NCBI GenBank assembly: GCA_002348605.1
Contig: DEBQ01000004.1
Location: 1 to 64,000, forward strand
Length of the DNA: 64,000 nt
Direction of reading: 5' to 3'
Source: Candidatus Saccharibacteria bacterium UBA2952
GTDB lineage: Bacteria; Patescibacteriota; Saccharimonadia; Saccharimonadales; Saccharimonadaceae
Shown here: piece after piece, positions 40,117-49,266 of the stretch
How positions within the stretch are numbered: position 1 is the stretch's first letter
How the letters are laid out: each line of letters starts with the position of its first letter
Program-made: the position numbers and the translations under genes
The notes under the pieces: generated by a model
What the model saw: the letters and a program-made list of their open reading frames with translations, nothing else
Told to the model about the DNA's origin: nothing
Databases searched by the model: none

Positions 40117-40212
40117 TTTCTTTATCTGTTTTCTCAATCTCCCTACACGCCAAGTGCTATACATAGCACTTGGGTTGCAGTCGCTTTACGATTTCTAAAA
40201 CAGATAAAGAAA
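40117..40212. repeat. Foldback element B (two-storey inverted repeat)
   Basis: The outer arms are 16 bases and perfect (TTTCTTTATCTGTTTT at 40117-40132, complement at 40197-40212). AATC/GATT may pair inside. The apical stem CCAAGTGCTAT / ATAGCACTTGG (40150-40160, 40163-40173) has almost no loop. CACGCC abuts the apical stem on the left and GTTGCAGTCGCTTT on the right, as in element A (19144-19266), though the arms are unrelated in sequence. It lies between the convergent parB and lepB genes and may also act as their terminator. Confidence 0.75.
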
Positions 40213-40221
40213 ACCGGCTAG

Positions 40222-40821
40222 CTAAAATGTACGGATCTTGTCGAATGGGAATATACGGAACGCGACCGGTCCGACCACGTCGTAATAGGGAATTTGGCCA
40301 AGTCCGTTACGCGAATCCTTTGAAAAGCCTTCGGCACGGTGATCGCCACTGACAAACAAAGAGTTGTCGGCAACTATAGTATCAACTTCACCGGCGGTGA
40401 ATGCACCAGGTTCGCCATGGTTTTGGTCGTCAGGGTTGAAACCGGCAGGGTGTTCGTCGTTATAGATGGTAAATTGCCCGTCCTTTAGTACTACGCGCTC
40501 ACCAGGAAAGGCAATGACCCGCTTTACAATGTATTCTTCACCAAGTCCGGCAACGTACTGCGGGTTTTTGAATACGATGACTTGGCCACGTTCAGGTACA
40601 TACGATTTGTTCTGTAGCTGGGCAACCGTGACAGGCAGACGGTTCACGATTAGGCGGTCGCCGGTATACATGGTGGGCTCCATACTTGGCCCTTCAACAT
40701 TGAAACTGCGAAAGATGAACGCATTAATAATAAGCGTGCCAATTAGTACGCATACAACGAAAACCATGATGCCAAGGGCGTCTTTAACGCCAGGGTGTCG
40801 GTCCAAGTAGGTTGCGTTCAT
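40222..40821 (-). CDS. lepB: Signal peptidase I
   Basis: The 199-residue membrane protease has an N-terminal helix (about 16-37), the catalytic serine in GPSMEPT (S46) and the catalytic lysine in VKRVIAFPGE (K100), then the SGDHR and box E regions. It removes signal peptides from the exported proteins encoded around it. On the minus strand TATAGT ends 7 bases before ATG, so the message is leaderless. Confidence 0.95.
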   Translation of the reverse strand: MNATYLDRHPGVKDALGIMVFVVCVLIGTLIINAFIFRSFNVEGPSMEPTMYTGDRLIVNRLPVTVAQLQNKSYVPERGQVIVFKNPQYVAGLGEEYIVKRVIAFPGERVVLKDGQFTIYNDEHPAGFNPDDQNHGEPGAFTAGEVDTIVADNSLFVSGDHRAEGFSKDSRNGLGQIPYYDVVGPVAFRIFPFDKIRTF

Positions 40822-40923
40822 GAGCCTTACTATACACCACCAGGCGGATAATCCTGCTTATGCTTTTGGTTTTTTACAACCAATTTAAGGTAATTATTTG
40901 CTATAGTGGTGGGAAGAATAGTT

Positions 40924-42576
40924 ATGCGAAAACAAAATTCATCACTCGATGGTTTCGTTCCTCGTCGTGGCCCAACCGTCGGTGGCGGAACAAGCCAACA
41001 ACTAGGACGGCCTGTTCCCGAATCTCGGCCCGACATCGGCCGTGCTTCGAGGCCGATTAACCAAAATACGCCAATGACCACCTTGCGTCCAGCCGGAGGA
41101 GTCAGTCGGACCGAAATAGATGATTCCTTAGCTCAGATTCATGATGACGAACAGCCAAAGGTCAAGCGTGGCTTTTTGCGTCGACGACCGAAGCCGGTCC
41201 CAAGTCGCCGTAAACGTATTATCAAGCGACTTGCGATCTTCTTGGTGCTACTACTGGTTGCGGGCGGAGCATATGTCGGTATTAAGGCAGTTATCGCCAG
41301 CAACAATGTATTCCAAGGCAACCTATTCGATATTTTCCAGGCCCGTCCACTTAAAATGGACCAGAATGGCCGTTCAAACATACTCGTATTCGGTACCAGC
41401 GAAGATGACCCAGGCCACCAGGGAGCGAGTCTGACGGACTCCATTATGGTTATCAGTGTCGACCAGAATAAAAAGAACGCCTACATGGTTAGTATTCCGC
41501 GAGACCTTCAGGTTGAATATGGGGGAGCATGCCAAGCTGGATATGCGGGCAAAATTAATGCGCTGTACCAGTGTTACTACGAGGATGGTAACAATGAGGA
41601 AGCTGGCGCGAACGCACTCAAGAAAAAAGTCGGAGAAATTTTGGGCCTTGACATCCCGTATTACACTCACGTCAACTACACTGTAGTCCGCGATACGGTT
41701 AAGGCACTCGGCACTATTAAAGTTGACATTCAAGGAAGTGGCGGCGCGCCTGGAGTAATGGACAGTAACTTCGACTGGAAGTGTGGATCAACCTACGCCA
41801 AGCGAATAAAGCAGTGTCCACCAAACGGTCACTTTATAGACTACAAGAACGGTCCCGTAGAACTCGATGCCGAGCACGCACTTTATCTTGCGCAGGCACG
41901 TGGTGACAGAGCGCCTACCTACGGTTTAGGCCGCTCAAACTTCGACCGCGAAATCAACCAGCAAAAAATCGTCAAGGCTATTCGCGAAAAGGCAGCGAGC
42001 GCTGGTACGCTAACGAATATTGGCGCTGTGACTGGTTTAATTGACGCACTGGGAAAGAACCTGCGCACGAACTTCGAGACCGCCGAAATCCGGACGCTCA
42101 TGCAGCTTGGTAACGATATTCCGTCAAAAGACATCATTCCAATTAGTCTTATTAAAGAAGGCGAAGAAGTCGTTCGGGGTGGTGCAGGCGGAAACGTCGT
42201 ACCAACAGCCGGTACCTACGAGTACAGTGAGATTCAGTCGTACATAGACAAGAATCTTTCAAGTGACCCAGTCGCCCGTGAAGCCGCCAATATCGTCGTC
42301 ATGAACGGTACGACAACGGCCGGCGTCGCCCTGACCGAATCGGGACGCCTAACTGAAGCCGGATTCACGGTATCGAACGCAACCAACGCCCCGACTCAGG
42401 ACTATCAAACAACTACGATTTACCGCATTAACAAAAAAGACAAGGATGGCACGGCCAAAGCACTGTCTAAGCGGTACGGCGTAGAGCTCATTACGACTGA
42501 CCCAGGCTTTACGGTTGCTGCCGGTGTGGACTTCGTTGTTATCATCGGGCGCGCAAGCCTGAGCTCATCGAACTAA
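40924..42576 (+). CDS. LytR-CpsA-Psr (LCP) family protein with LytR C-terminal domain
   Basis: The 550-residue protein has a long basic cytoplasmic N-terminus, one helix (about 102-122), an LCP domain (about 160-370) with 'DSIMVISVDQ', 'SIPRDLQVEYGG' and the conserved acidic/arginine residues 'RSNFDREINQQ', and a LytR_C domain (about 455-545). LCP enzymes attach polymers from lipid carriers to peptidoglycan or proteins. ATG 40924 was chosen because GGGAAG precedes it; TGC-TATAGT is at 40902-40907. A related pathway enzyme, UppS, is at 56285. Confidence 0.93.
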   Translation: MRKQNSSLDGFVPRRGPTVGGGTSQQLGRPVPESRPDIGRASRPINQNTPMTTLRPAGGVSRTEIDDSLAQIHDDEQPKVKRGFLRRRPKPVPSRRKRIIKRLAIFLVLLLVAGGAYVGIKAVIASNNVFQGNLFDIFQARPLKMDQNGRSNILVFGTSEDDPGHQGASLTDSIMVISVDQNKKNAYMVSIPRDLQVEYGGACQAGYAGKINALYQCYYEDGNNEEAGANALKKKVGEILGLDIPYYTHVNYTVVRDTVKALGTIKVDIQGSGGAPGVMDSNFDWKCGSTYAKRIKQCPPNGHFIDYKNGPVELDAEHALYLAQARGDRAPTYGLGRSNFDREINQQKIVKAIREKAASAGTLTNIGAVTGLIDALGKNLRTNFETAEIRTLMQLGNDIPSKDIIPISLIKEGEEVVRGGAGGNVVPTAGTYEYSEIQSYIDKNLSSDPVAREAANIVVMNGTTTAGVALTESGRLTEAGFTVSNATNAPTQDYQTTTIYRINKKDKDGTAKALSKRYGVELITTDPGFTVAAGVDFVVIIGRASLSSSN

Positions 42577-42607
42577 CTGCGCGCGACAGGTGGTACAATA
42601 GGGGTAT

Positions 42608-43375
42608 ATGGAATTACTACGGTCTGTCCGTCGGCGCTCGTTCCTTAGCGAAGTCGCTTATATCGTATTGAACATCGCTTTGGCGGTCACTCTACTTATT
42701 CTGGTGCTGGTCGTGAATGTCCCATGGCCGGCATTCGGTCTGGTACTGCTTAGTAAGTGGCGTATCTTCGCGGTCCGGTCGCGGTATTGGATGGCGAATA
42801 TCCGAGCTAATCTTGTCGACGTAATCGTGGGAATTAGCATGGTCGTGCTGCTGTACGCGGCAGCGGGTGACTTGCCAACCCAAATCGCCCTGACGGCACT
42901 CTATGTTGCCTGGTTGCTTTTCCTAAAACCACGCTCAAAACGTGGCCACGTTGTTGCTCAAGCTGCTGTCGGCCTTATTATCGGTATTACTGCTATTGTC
43001 CAGGTGTCACCGTCATTCCCATCGTCTGTGGTCGTGCTGCTGTCATGGGTAATCGGGTATGCGACGGCCCGGCACGTACTAAGCGTCCAGCATGAATCAC
43101 ACATCAATTTCTTGAGTATCCTATGGGGCTTTGTCGTGGCCGAAGTCATGTGGCTTGGCTACCATTGGACAATCGGCTACCACGTAAGTAAATCGTTGCA
43201 GCTTTCGCAAATCGTTATTATTATTGGTGCGTTAGGTTTCATGGCCGAACGCATTTATATCAGCTACCACCGCAACGGAAAAATCCAGTCAAGCGATATT
43301 ATGATGCCAGCATTACTATCACTCAGCATTATTGGCGTGCTGTTATTCGTGTTCGGCGGAGCCGCGACAATCTGA
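42608..43375 (+). CDS. Multi-pass membrane protein of unknown function
   Basis: The 255-residue protein consists of about seven transmembrane helices with short loops. I do not recognise the family. Its position between LCP and HtrA genes suggests an envelope role. TGG-TACAAT (42594-42599) ends 8 bases before ATG, so the leader is nearly absent. Confidence 0.7.
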   Translation: MELLRSVRRRSFLSEVAYIVLNIALAVTLLILVLVVNVPWPAFGLVLLSKWRIFAVRSRYWMANIRANLVDVIVGISMVVLLYAAAGDLPTQIALTALYVAWLLFLKPRSKRGHVVAQAAVGLIIGITAIVQVSPSFPSSVVVLLSWVIGYATARHVLSVQHESHINFLSILWGFVVAEVMWLGYHWTIGYHVSKSLQLSQIVIIIGALGFMAERIYISYHRNGKIQSSDIMMPALLSLSIIGVLLFVFGGAATI

Positions 43376-43421
43376 CAAAGTTTTTAAGCAAATTTTTAGG
43401 GAGGCACAGTAAAACCAAACC

Positions 43422-44636
43422 ATGGAACAAAAAAACGAACCAACTGCTACCGTACAACCCGAACCAGTTGTGCAAGAAGCTGAAACAAGCAGGCAGGTCA
43501 CTAGTAAACCAGCTAAAAAACCGCTTCTTATCATCGCACTACTTATCATTGCCGGCCTAACTGGCTTTGCTGGATCGTGGGCGCAGGACTATCTACAGGG
43601 CGATTCACTTAACACGACAGTGCTGAACACGTCGAAAGAAGACGGCAACAATGTCGTTACGCCGAACGAAGAGTCAATCGCGGCCGTCGCGAAGGCGGTT
43701 AGCCCAAGTGTCGTATCTATCCTAACGACGACCAATCAGGTATCGCGTTTATTTAACCAGCAGTACCAGCAAGAAGGTGCTGGTACGGGCATGATTGTCA
43801 GCTCGAATGGTTATATTATGACCAACAAGCATGTCATTGACGGCGCCGATAAGGTAACGGTCGTGTTGCCGGACGGCAAAACGTACGAAAACGTCGATGT
43901 GCTTGGCAGTGATCCGCTCAACGATGTCGCATTCCTAAAAATTCGGAATGTGTCTGGACTGCCGGCTATCGTACTAGGGGATTCCAAGACTATCCGGATA
44001 GGTCAGTCGGTTGTCGCTATCGGGAATGCTTTGGGGCAATACCAAAACAGTGTGACGAGTGGAATCGTATCTGGTACTGGACGTCCTGTAACGGCGTCAA
44101 GCGATGGTACGGCCAACGGCAGCACCGAGAACCTGACAGATCTCATTCAAACCGACGCGGCAATCAACTCTGGTAATTCAGGTGGACCTCTGCTGAACCT
44201 TAAGGGGCAGGTTATTGGTATTAATACGGCCATCGCCCAAGACGCCCAAAGCATCGGGTTTGCTATTCCTATCAGCGCGACCAAGGGACTGTTGGCTCAT
44301 GTAATCAAGACCGGCAAGGTCGAACGTCCGTATTTGGGCGTGCAGTACATGTCTATTACGCCGGCCGTCAAAGAACAATACCGATTACCAGTCGACAAGG
44401 GTGATTACATTACTTCCGACCGGGGTAACAGCGTACAGGTAAACGGCCCGGCCGCAAAGGCAGGGGTAAAAAATGGCGATATCATCACGCACGTAAACGG
44501 CTACGGTGTGGGTGAAGTTGCTAGCGTATCGACATTGATTTCAGAATACGAACCGGGACAAAAGGTTGAGCTGACGGTGGTACGAGACGGAAAAGAGCTC
44601 AAACTGACCGCGACGCTTGGGACATACCAACGCTAA
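43422..44636 (+). CDS. HtrA/DegP-like serine protease with PDZ domain
   Basis: The 404-residue protein has a cytoplasmic N-terminus, a helix (about 34-51), a trypsin-like domain with the triad in TNKHVID (His), NDVAFLKI (Asp) and NSGNSGGPLL (Ser), and one PDZ domain (about 310-400). HtrA proteins degrade or refold damaged exported proteins. It ends 4 bases inside the convergent prmC gene. GGGAGG lies about 15 bases before ATG, a rather long distance. Confidence 0.94.
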   Translation: MEQKNEPTATVQPEPVVQEAETSRQVTSKPAKKPLLIIALLIIAGLTGFAGSWAQDYLQGDSLNTTVLNTSKEDGNNVVTPNEESIAAVAKAVSPSVVSILTTTNQVSRLFNQQYQQEGAGTGMIVSSNGYIMTNKHVIDGADKVTVVLPDGKTYENVDVLGSDPLNDVAFLKIRNVSGLPAIVLGDSKTIRIGQSVVAIGNALGQYQNSVTSGIVSGTGRPVTASSDGTANGSTENLTDLIQTDAAINSGNSGGPLLNLKGQVIGINTAIAQDAQSIGFAIPISATKGLLAHVIKTGKVERPYLGVQYMSITPAVKEQYRLPVDKGDYITSDRGNSVQVNGPAAKAGVKNGDIITHVNGYGVGEVASVSTLISEYEPGQKVELTVVRDGKELKLTATLGTYQR

Positions 44637-45466
44637 TCGCCAAGCCTGAACGCGACCACGAACTCGTCGCGGCCGACTTCTTTGAGCCCGTGTTGCTTCG
44701 CGTACGCAGAAATTGCGTCTAGTTGGCTCGGGTCGGCTTCAAGCAGTAGTAAGGCGCCGGGTTTTGCCCGCACCTCGACCTGTTCAATGCACCGTTTTAT
44801 GACCGACATGCCTCCGTCGTCCGCATACAGCGCTTCGGCTGGTTCATTTGCTAGCTCGGGTGACTGGTAGTCCCATGAACGGTCTACATACGGTAGGTTG
44901 GCAAGAATGATATCAGGAGCGTACGGGTAGTTAGTGAGTAAGTCGCTCACAAAAGTCTCTACATTCGCATTAAGCAATCTGGCGTTCTTCTCAGCGATAG
45001 TCAACGCATGCCGGCTGCTATCGACCAACGCGACATCGAACTGCGGGAAGAGTAACTTAGCGGTAATACCTAAGCAGCCGCTCCCTGTTCCTATGTCTAC
45101 CAAACGCGTTTCAACTACGCCGGGGAGTTCGGCTGAACTTGGTAGGAGGGTCTGCAACATATCAATCAATTGCTCGCTCTCGGGGCGGGGAATCAAAACA
45201 GCCGGGCTTACAACAAACCGACGCCCGTAAAATTCTTTGTGACCAATGATATACGCAACCGGTACTCGGTCTTTTCGCAGTTCAATGCGGGCATTGGCAA
45301 TATCCTCGTCGCGTGGGCTCAAGGTATCGTCACCATGAGCGTGCAGGTAGGTCCGGGGGTGCCGAATAGTATGCGCCAAAATAATTTCGGCGTCGAGCCG
45401 TGGCGACGGTAGCAGCTCGTCTGCCAGTTCGTCCGTCGCTTGCTTAAGCCAGGCTGAAATCGTCAT
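44633..45466 (-). CDS. prmC: Release factor glutamine methyltransferase
   Basis: The 277-residue SAM-dependent enzyme methylates the GGQ glutamine of release factors. 'VDIGTGSGCLGI' is the SAM site and NLPYVD is the NPPY-type catalytic motif, with leucine in place of the first proline. I chose the ATG at 45466; the longer reading upstream adds 36 unlikely residues. On the minus strand TGG-GACAAT ends 6 bases before ATG, so it is leaderless. Its substrate prfA is coded 560 bases away on the same strand. Confidence 0.92.
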   Translation of the reverse strand: MTISAWLKQATDELADELLPSPRLDAEIILAHTIRHPRTYLHAHGDDTLSPRDEDIANARIELRKDRVPVAYIIGHKEFYGRRFVVSPAVLIPRPESEQLIDMLQTLLPSSAELPGVVETRLVDIGTGSGCLGITAKLLFPQFDVALVDSSRHALTIAEKNARLLNANVETFVSDLLTNYPYAPDIILANLPYVDRSWDYQSPELANEPAEALYADDGGMSVIKRCIEQVEVRAKPGALLLLEADPSQLDAISAYAKQHGLKEVGRDEFVVAFRLGD

Positions 45467-45504
45467 ATTTATATTGTCCCACCTCTTGCTAAATACGCAA
45501 AATA

Positions 45505-45533
45505 TTGACAAATAAGCATAAGTATGATACCAT
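45505..45533 (+). promoter_or_regulatory. Promoter of the 162-residue membrane protein gene
   Basis: TTGACA (45505-45510), 17 bases, TGA-TACCAT (-10 at 45528-45533), 6 bases before ATG 45540. Confidence 0.8.
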
Positions 45534-45539
45534 TCAAGT

Positions 45540-46028
45540 ATGGAAACCTTCCAAGACAAAAAAAGCGCACCCAAACCTAGTAGTGCAGAACTTACCAGGC
45601 GCCAAAAGATAGCTCGGCGTCTTCTTCCCGCCGTCGCATTATCGCTTGCTGCCGGTGGCTACGCCGGTAATGAAGTGAAAGAAAAAGCTGAGTATCACGA
45701 GGTTGGCTCGGTGACTTATGAGATAGGCGATAACCAGACACCAATTGATGCTGTCCGCGAAAGCGTCAACCAAATGTCATTTGTAGAAGATGGTAAAAAG
45801 CTAGAAATCACTGGGGTTACGCGTGAAGGCCAAGAAGTAGCCAGGGAGCTTACAGAGCAGACCGGCGAAGAATATGTACAACCCGGCGACGCCATTGAAG
45901 TCACAGTCTCAAAGAATGGTTTTGGCAACTACAAATTAGAAGCAGACCCAGCCGACACAGATGGTAATGCCGTTCAAATTGAAGAAGATACTCCCTCAAT
46001 CGAAATAGAAGATAAAACAATACATTAG
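45540..46028 (+). CDS. Exported small acidic protein
   Basis: The 162-residue protein has a basic N-terminus, a hydrophobic segment (about 29-43) and an acidic outside part with a possible beta-rich fold. No known motif. The promoter is near-consensus and the message leaderless. It converges with prfA; the stop codons overlap by 4 bases. Confidence 0.68.
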   Translation: METFQDKKSAPKPSSAELTRRQKIARRLLPAVALSLAAGGYAGNEVKEKAEYHEVGSVTYEIGDNQTPIDAVRESVNQMSFVEDGKKLEITGVTREGQEVARELTEQTGEEYVQPGDAIEVTVSKNGFGNYKLEADPADTDGNAVQIEEDTPSIEIEDKTIH

Positions 46029-47095
46029 CTTTCGGCATTCTGTGCCTTGAGCTCGCGTTCGTAGGCCTGCAGTTTTTCGATGATATCGTCGATGTCACCG
46101 TTCATAGCCTGCGGAATACCACTACGCGAATACCCTATACGGTGGTCGGTAATACGGTCCTGCGGAAAGTTGTACGTCCGAATTTTTTCGCTGCGGTCGC
46201 CTGTGCCAATGAGCCCGCGTCGCTCGGCGGACAGCTTGGCGTTTTCTTCATCGATTTTAATTTGTAGCAGTCGTGAGCGAAGCACGCTCATGGCTTTTTC
46301 TTTGTTCTTGAGCTGCGACTTTTCATCTTGGTTGCTCACAACAAGTCCCGATGGCAGGTGAGTAATACGCACGGCCGAGTCGGTGGTGTTTACGGACTGG
46401 CCGCCGTGGCCGGAGGCACGGAAAATGTCGATACGAAGGTCTTTCGGGTCAATAACGATATCGGTTTCTTCTGCTTCGGGTAGCACGGCTACGGTAACGG
46501 TGCTGGTATGGATGCGCCCTTGGCTTTCGGTAGCGGGCACGCGCTGCACGCGGTGCACGCCAGACTCGAATTTAAGGAACGAGTAGGGCGCGTCACCCTT
46601 GATTTCGACCACAACCTCTTTGTAGCCGCCGCTGTCGTTGGCGCTTTCGCTCATCTGATCGGTCTTATAACCATGGGCTTCGCACCAACGCAGGTACATG
46701 CGGTACAATTCGGCTGCGAATAGACTGGCTTCGTCACCACCGGCACCGGCGCGGATTTCCATAATAACGTTCTTTTCGTCGTTGGGATCTTTGGGCGTCA
46801 GGAGCAAGAATAGCTCATCTTCAAGCTGGGACAGTTCGGCTTCAAGCTCCGGGACTTCTTCTTTGGCAAGTTCGGCCAACTCGTCGCTTCCCGTAGAAAG
46901 ATCCTTGGCCTCCTTTATCTGCTGAATGATGTCTCGGCGCCGACTGGCGGCCGCTATTAGGTTTTCAAGTTCACTTAAACGACGGCTCTTCTTGGCATAA
47001 TCAGGGTCAGAGAACGCGTCGGGCTTGCTTAAAAAGGCGAGCAGCTCCTCATGCTCTGTGCGTAGGTCGTCAATATCAAGGTTGATACTAGGCAT
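46025..47095 (-). CDS. prfA: Peptide chain release factor 1
   Basis: The 356-residue factor has GHGGQSVNTTDSAVR with the catalytic GGQ and the tripeptide codon-recognition motif PAT in RVPATESQGR, which defines RF1 (UAA/UAG). Many stop codons here are TAA or TAG, some TGA. ATG follows the stop of the preceding small membrane gene by 1 base, so it ends a three-gene leftward operon. Confidence 0.96.
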   Translation of the reverse strand: MPSINLDIDDLRTEHEELLAFLSKPDAFSDPDYAKKSRRLSELENLIAAASRRRDIIQQIKEAKDLSTGSDELAELAKEEVPELEAELSQLEDELFLLLTPKDPNDEKNVIMEIRAGAGGDEASLFAAELYRMYLRWCEAHGYKTDQMSESANDSGGYKEVVVEIKGDAPYSFLKFESGVHRVQRVPATESQGRIHTSTVTVAVLPEAEETDIVIDPKDLRIDIFRASGHGGQSVNTTDSAVRITHLPSGLVVSNQDEKSQLKNKEKAMSVLRSRLLQIKIDEENAKLSAERRGLIGTGDRSEKIRTYNFPQDRITDHRIGYSRSGIPQAMNGDIDDIIEKLQAYERELKAQNAES

Positions 47096-47096
47096 C

Positions 47097-47543
47097 TTAT
47101 ACGATTGTCTTTCGTTTTACGAACAAAATGATAGTCATAGTGACACATGCAAGAGTCAGGCCTACAATGATGTTGCCGAGAAGGGAGTAGAGTATAAAGA
47201 GCAGGGTATATGCCTGAGTCATCATGATCAAGCCATAGAGAAGCACTGTGGCTACCATGGATGCCAGCAAACTGACATGGAGGTAAAATACCCATTTCGT
47301 GAGTTTTGCTTGCAAATGGCGTGCTGTGATGGCGACTGCAACGACGCAATGTGCAAGAATTACTACAAGTCCCGCAATGAGAATTCCGTAAGCGACAGCA
47401 TTGATAGTGGGGTCGGCTGAGTCATTAAACGCAGCAAGGAAGAGCCCAATCGGCATTAACAAGAACGCGCATATGACGAGAATAGAGCTTATTAGCAGTG
47501 GAATCGTGTTGATGGAAGGTGATTGTGATGGCTCGTTTTGCAT
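47097..47543 (-). CDS. Four-helix membrane protein
   Basis: The 148-residue protein has four transmembrane helices and a short polar N-terminus rich in Ser, Gln and Asn. No family recognised. It sits between a similar smaller membrane protein and prfA, spaced 11 bases and 1 base from them. Confidence 0.65.
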   Translation of the reverse strand: MQNEPSQSPSINTIPLLISSILVICAFLLMPIGLFLAAFNDSADPTINAVAYGILIAGLVVILAHCVVAVAITARHLQAKLTKWVFYLHVSLLASMVATVLLYGLIMMTQAYTLLFILYSLLGNIIVGLTLACVTMTIILFVKRKTIV

Positions 47544-47554
47544 TCAGAAGTTCC

Positions 47555-47881
47555 TTAATGGGTTTTATTTGATGATGACGGCAATGGTTTACGGGTCGCA
47601 AGCAGTATGATGCCAACAATGATACCGGGCAGCCAAGTAACCGTCACTAATGCGCCCATTAGAAACAGCAGGACGTTGACAATGGTATGGCCCGGTCCGG
47701 TACTTCCAAACAAGTCATCGCTTGAGACAGGCGTAGACGTCGTCGACGTAACAAAATTGCTGATGGCGTAAATAATTATCGTAAGTATGAGTAAGGCGGT
47801 CGGGGCAATCAAGCAAACCAAACCCCACACTAGTTTCAGGTGATTGGTACGTTTTAGCGCGGTGACTTGTGCTTGTTCCAT
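47555..47881 (-). CDS. Two- or three-helix membrane protein
   Basis: The 108-residue protein has two to three hydrophobic helices with a Ser/Thr-rich loop between. On the minus strand TGT-TATAGT (about 47921-47916) and CTGGAG before ATG give it a promoter with a leader of about 30 bases. It heads the leftward operon that ends with prfA. Function unknown. Confidence 0.65.
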   Translation of the reverse strand: MEQAQVTALKRTNHLKLVWGLVCLIAPTALLILTIIIYAISNFVTSTTSTPVSSDDLFGSTGPGHTIVNVLLFLMGALVTVTWLPGIIVGIILLATRKPLPSSSNKTH

Positions 47882-47926
47882 TTCAGGGTGCTCCAGTTGG
47901 TTAAATGTCTGAGTTTACTATAACAA

Positions 47927-47956
47927 AAAGGACTGCTCACATAGGAACAGTCCTTT
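47927..47956 (-). terminator. Intrinsic terminator of rpmE
   Basis: AAAGGACTG (47927-47935) pairs with CAGTCCTTT (47948-47956). Read leftwards it is followed by a run of T, so it ends the leftward rpmE gene just before the promoter of the next operon. Confidence 0.85.
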
Positions 47957-47969
47957 AAGTGTATCGGCA

Positions 47970-48296
47970 CTATTTGTCGGCGCTGGCTTTTTTCGCCTTG
48001 GCGGCAGACTTCTTTTTAGCTTTGTTAGCCAGCTCAGCCTTACGGGCTTCAGCGGCGGCAAACTTGGCCTTAAAGCGGTCGACACGACCTTCGGTGTCGA
48101 TGATTTTCTCTTCGCCGGTAAAGAAGGGGTGGGATGCGCTACTGATGTGCACCTTTACGAGCGGGTATTCGTTGCCGTCTTCCCACTTGATGGTTTCATC
48201 GGTTTGCGCGGTACTTTGCGTCAGGAACGCGAACCCAGCCACATCGTCGCTAAATACGACCGGGCGGTAATTTGTTGGGTGAATACTGCTTTTCAT
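47970..48296 (-). CDS. rpmE: 50S ribosomal protein L31 type B with basic tail
   Basis: The 108-residue protein has the L31 pattern 'MKSSIHPTNYRPVVF', 'TVKWEDG...LVKVHISSASHPFFTGEEKIIDTEGRVDRF' in shortened form, and no zinc-binding cysteines, so it is the type B (zinc-independent) form. After the family core an Ala/Lys-rich tail of about 40 residues is unusually long. The start 48296 was chosen over 48314 because it begins the conserved MKSSIHP. Confidence 0.88.
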   Translation of the reverse strand: MKSSIHPTNYRPVVFSDDVAGFAFLTQSTAQTDETIKWEDGNEYPLVKVHISSASHPFFTGEEKIIDTEGRVDRFKAKFAAAEARKAELANKAKKKSAAKAKKASADK

Positions 48297-48413
48297 ATCT
48301 ATACGACTATACACTTTACAGAGAGAAATGTCTAGAGGTATGAGAAGGGAAGTCAGATATGTTTATGGCAACATATAGTAAATATATGTCAAATCAAATG
48401 GTATAATACACCT

Positions 48414-49172
48414 ATGGATAATGATCCGTCGGACAGGTTAGGCAGTGCGCTAGCCCGTGATTTGAACGGGTTGCTTGAGTTTGAGGGCATACGGTTGGAT
48501 GACCGCGAGTTCACGATGTCACCTGAAGATATGATTGAATTGGACATCACAGACGTTATCATAAAGCGAAACGAGGACTATGAACGCACAGTCTGTCACG
48601 TACATCGACCACCTTCTGACGACTACTATTGGCGTCACGAAACCTACCTCGTATGGGATGATGGGCGGACGGCTTGGTTTTATATCAACATCGCGCTAGA
48701 CGAGGTCGACCTTCAGGTCAAAGAAACGTTACGGACACGGCACCATGAACTGCTTGGTCAGTTTGATTACCTGATCGCTAGTAATGTCGTTACCAAAGAC
48801 GATGCACAGGTCATGTATGACGGTATTTTGACGGAGCTGGAGAAGATTACCGAAAAAATCAACGAGACACTTTTGGAAAGTGACGTAGTGGATGAAACGC
48901 CGAGTCTTGAGGCGCTAAAAAGGATAATCGAGCAGATCGATGCGAGTTCACCTGTGGGCGAAGCGCCATATCCGGAGTATAAAAAGCTGTACGAAATTGT
49001 ACAAAGCCTACGGGCCGCGCATTATGCATCGATTGGACTGAGAACTGCCATAGTGGAACGCTATGTGAATGAATCAAGCCGGCGGATTGATGCCGCGGAG
49101 TCCGACCCTACGTCAACGGCACCGCCATCCGAGATATGGAACCTCCTGCAGCTGCTTGATAAGTTACGCTAA
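48414..49172 (+). CDS. Cytoplasmic helical protein of unknown function
   Basis: The 252-residue acidic, mainly helical protein has no membrane segment and no motif I recognise. TGG-TATAAT (48402-48407), a consensus extended -10 box, ends 6 bases before ATG, predicting a leaderless mRNA. rpsB follows with its own promoter, whose -35 lies inside the last codons of this gene. Confidence 0.7.
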   Translation: MDNDPSDRLGSALARDLNGLLEFEGIRLDDREFTMSPEDMIELDITDVIIKRNEDYERTVCHVHRPPSDDYYWRHETYLVWDDGRTAWFYINIALDEVDLQVKETLRTRHHELLGQFDYLIASNVVTKDDAQVMYDGILTELEKITEKINETLLESDVVDETPSLEALKRIIEQIDASSPVGEAPYPEYKKLYEIVQSLRAAHYASIGLRTAIVERYVNESSRRIDAAESDPTSTAPPSEIWNLLQLLDKLR

Positions 49173-49184
49173 ATCTGGTATATT
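49156..49184 (+). promoter_or_regulatory. Promoter of rpsB-tsf
   Basis: TTGATA (49156-49161), 17 bases, TGG-TATATT (-10 at 49179-49184). The -35 box is within the coding region of the preceding gene. Confidence 0.82.
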
Positions 49185-49210
49185 CAAAGGGTAATAATTT
49201 TAACGAAGCA

Positions 49211-49249
49211 ACATCCGCATATATCCTTCGAATAACGAGGCGCGGATGT
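49211..49249 (+). promoter_or_regulatory. Leader hairpin of rpsB
   Basis: ACATCCGC (49211-49218) pairs perfectly with GCGGATGT (49242-49249). In other bacteria S2 represses its own rpsB-tsf mRNA through a leader structure; the position here fits, but the match to any published motif was not tested. Confidence 0.5.
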
Positions 49250-49266
49250 GAAGGGAGAAGGATATC

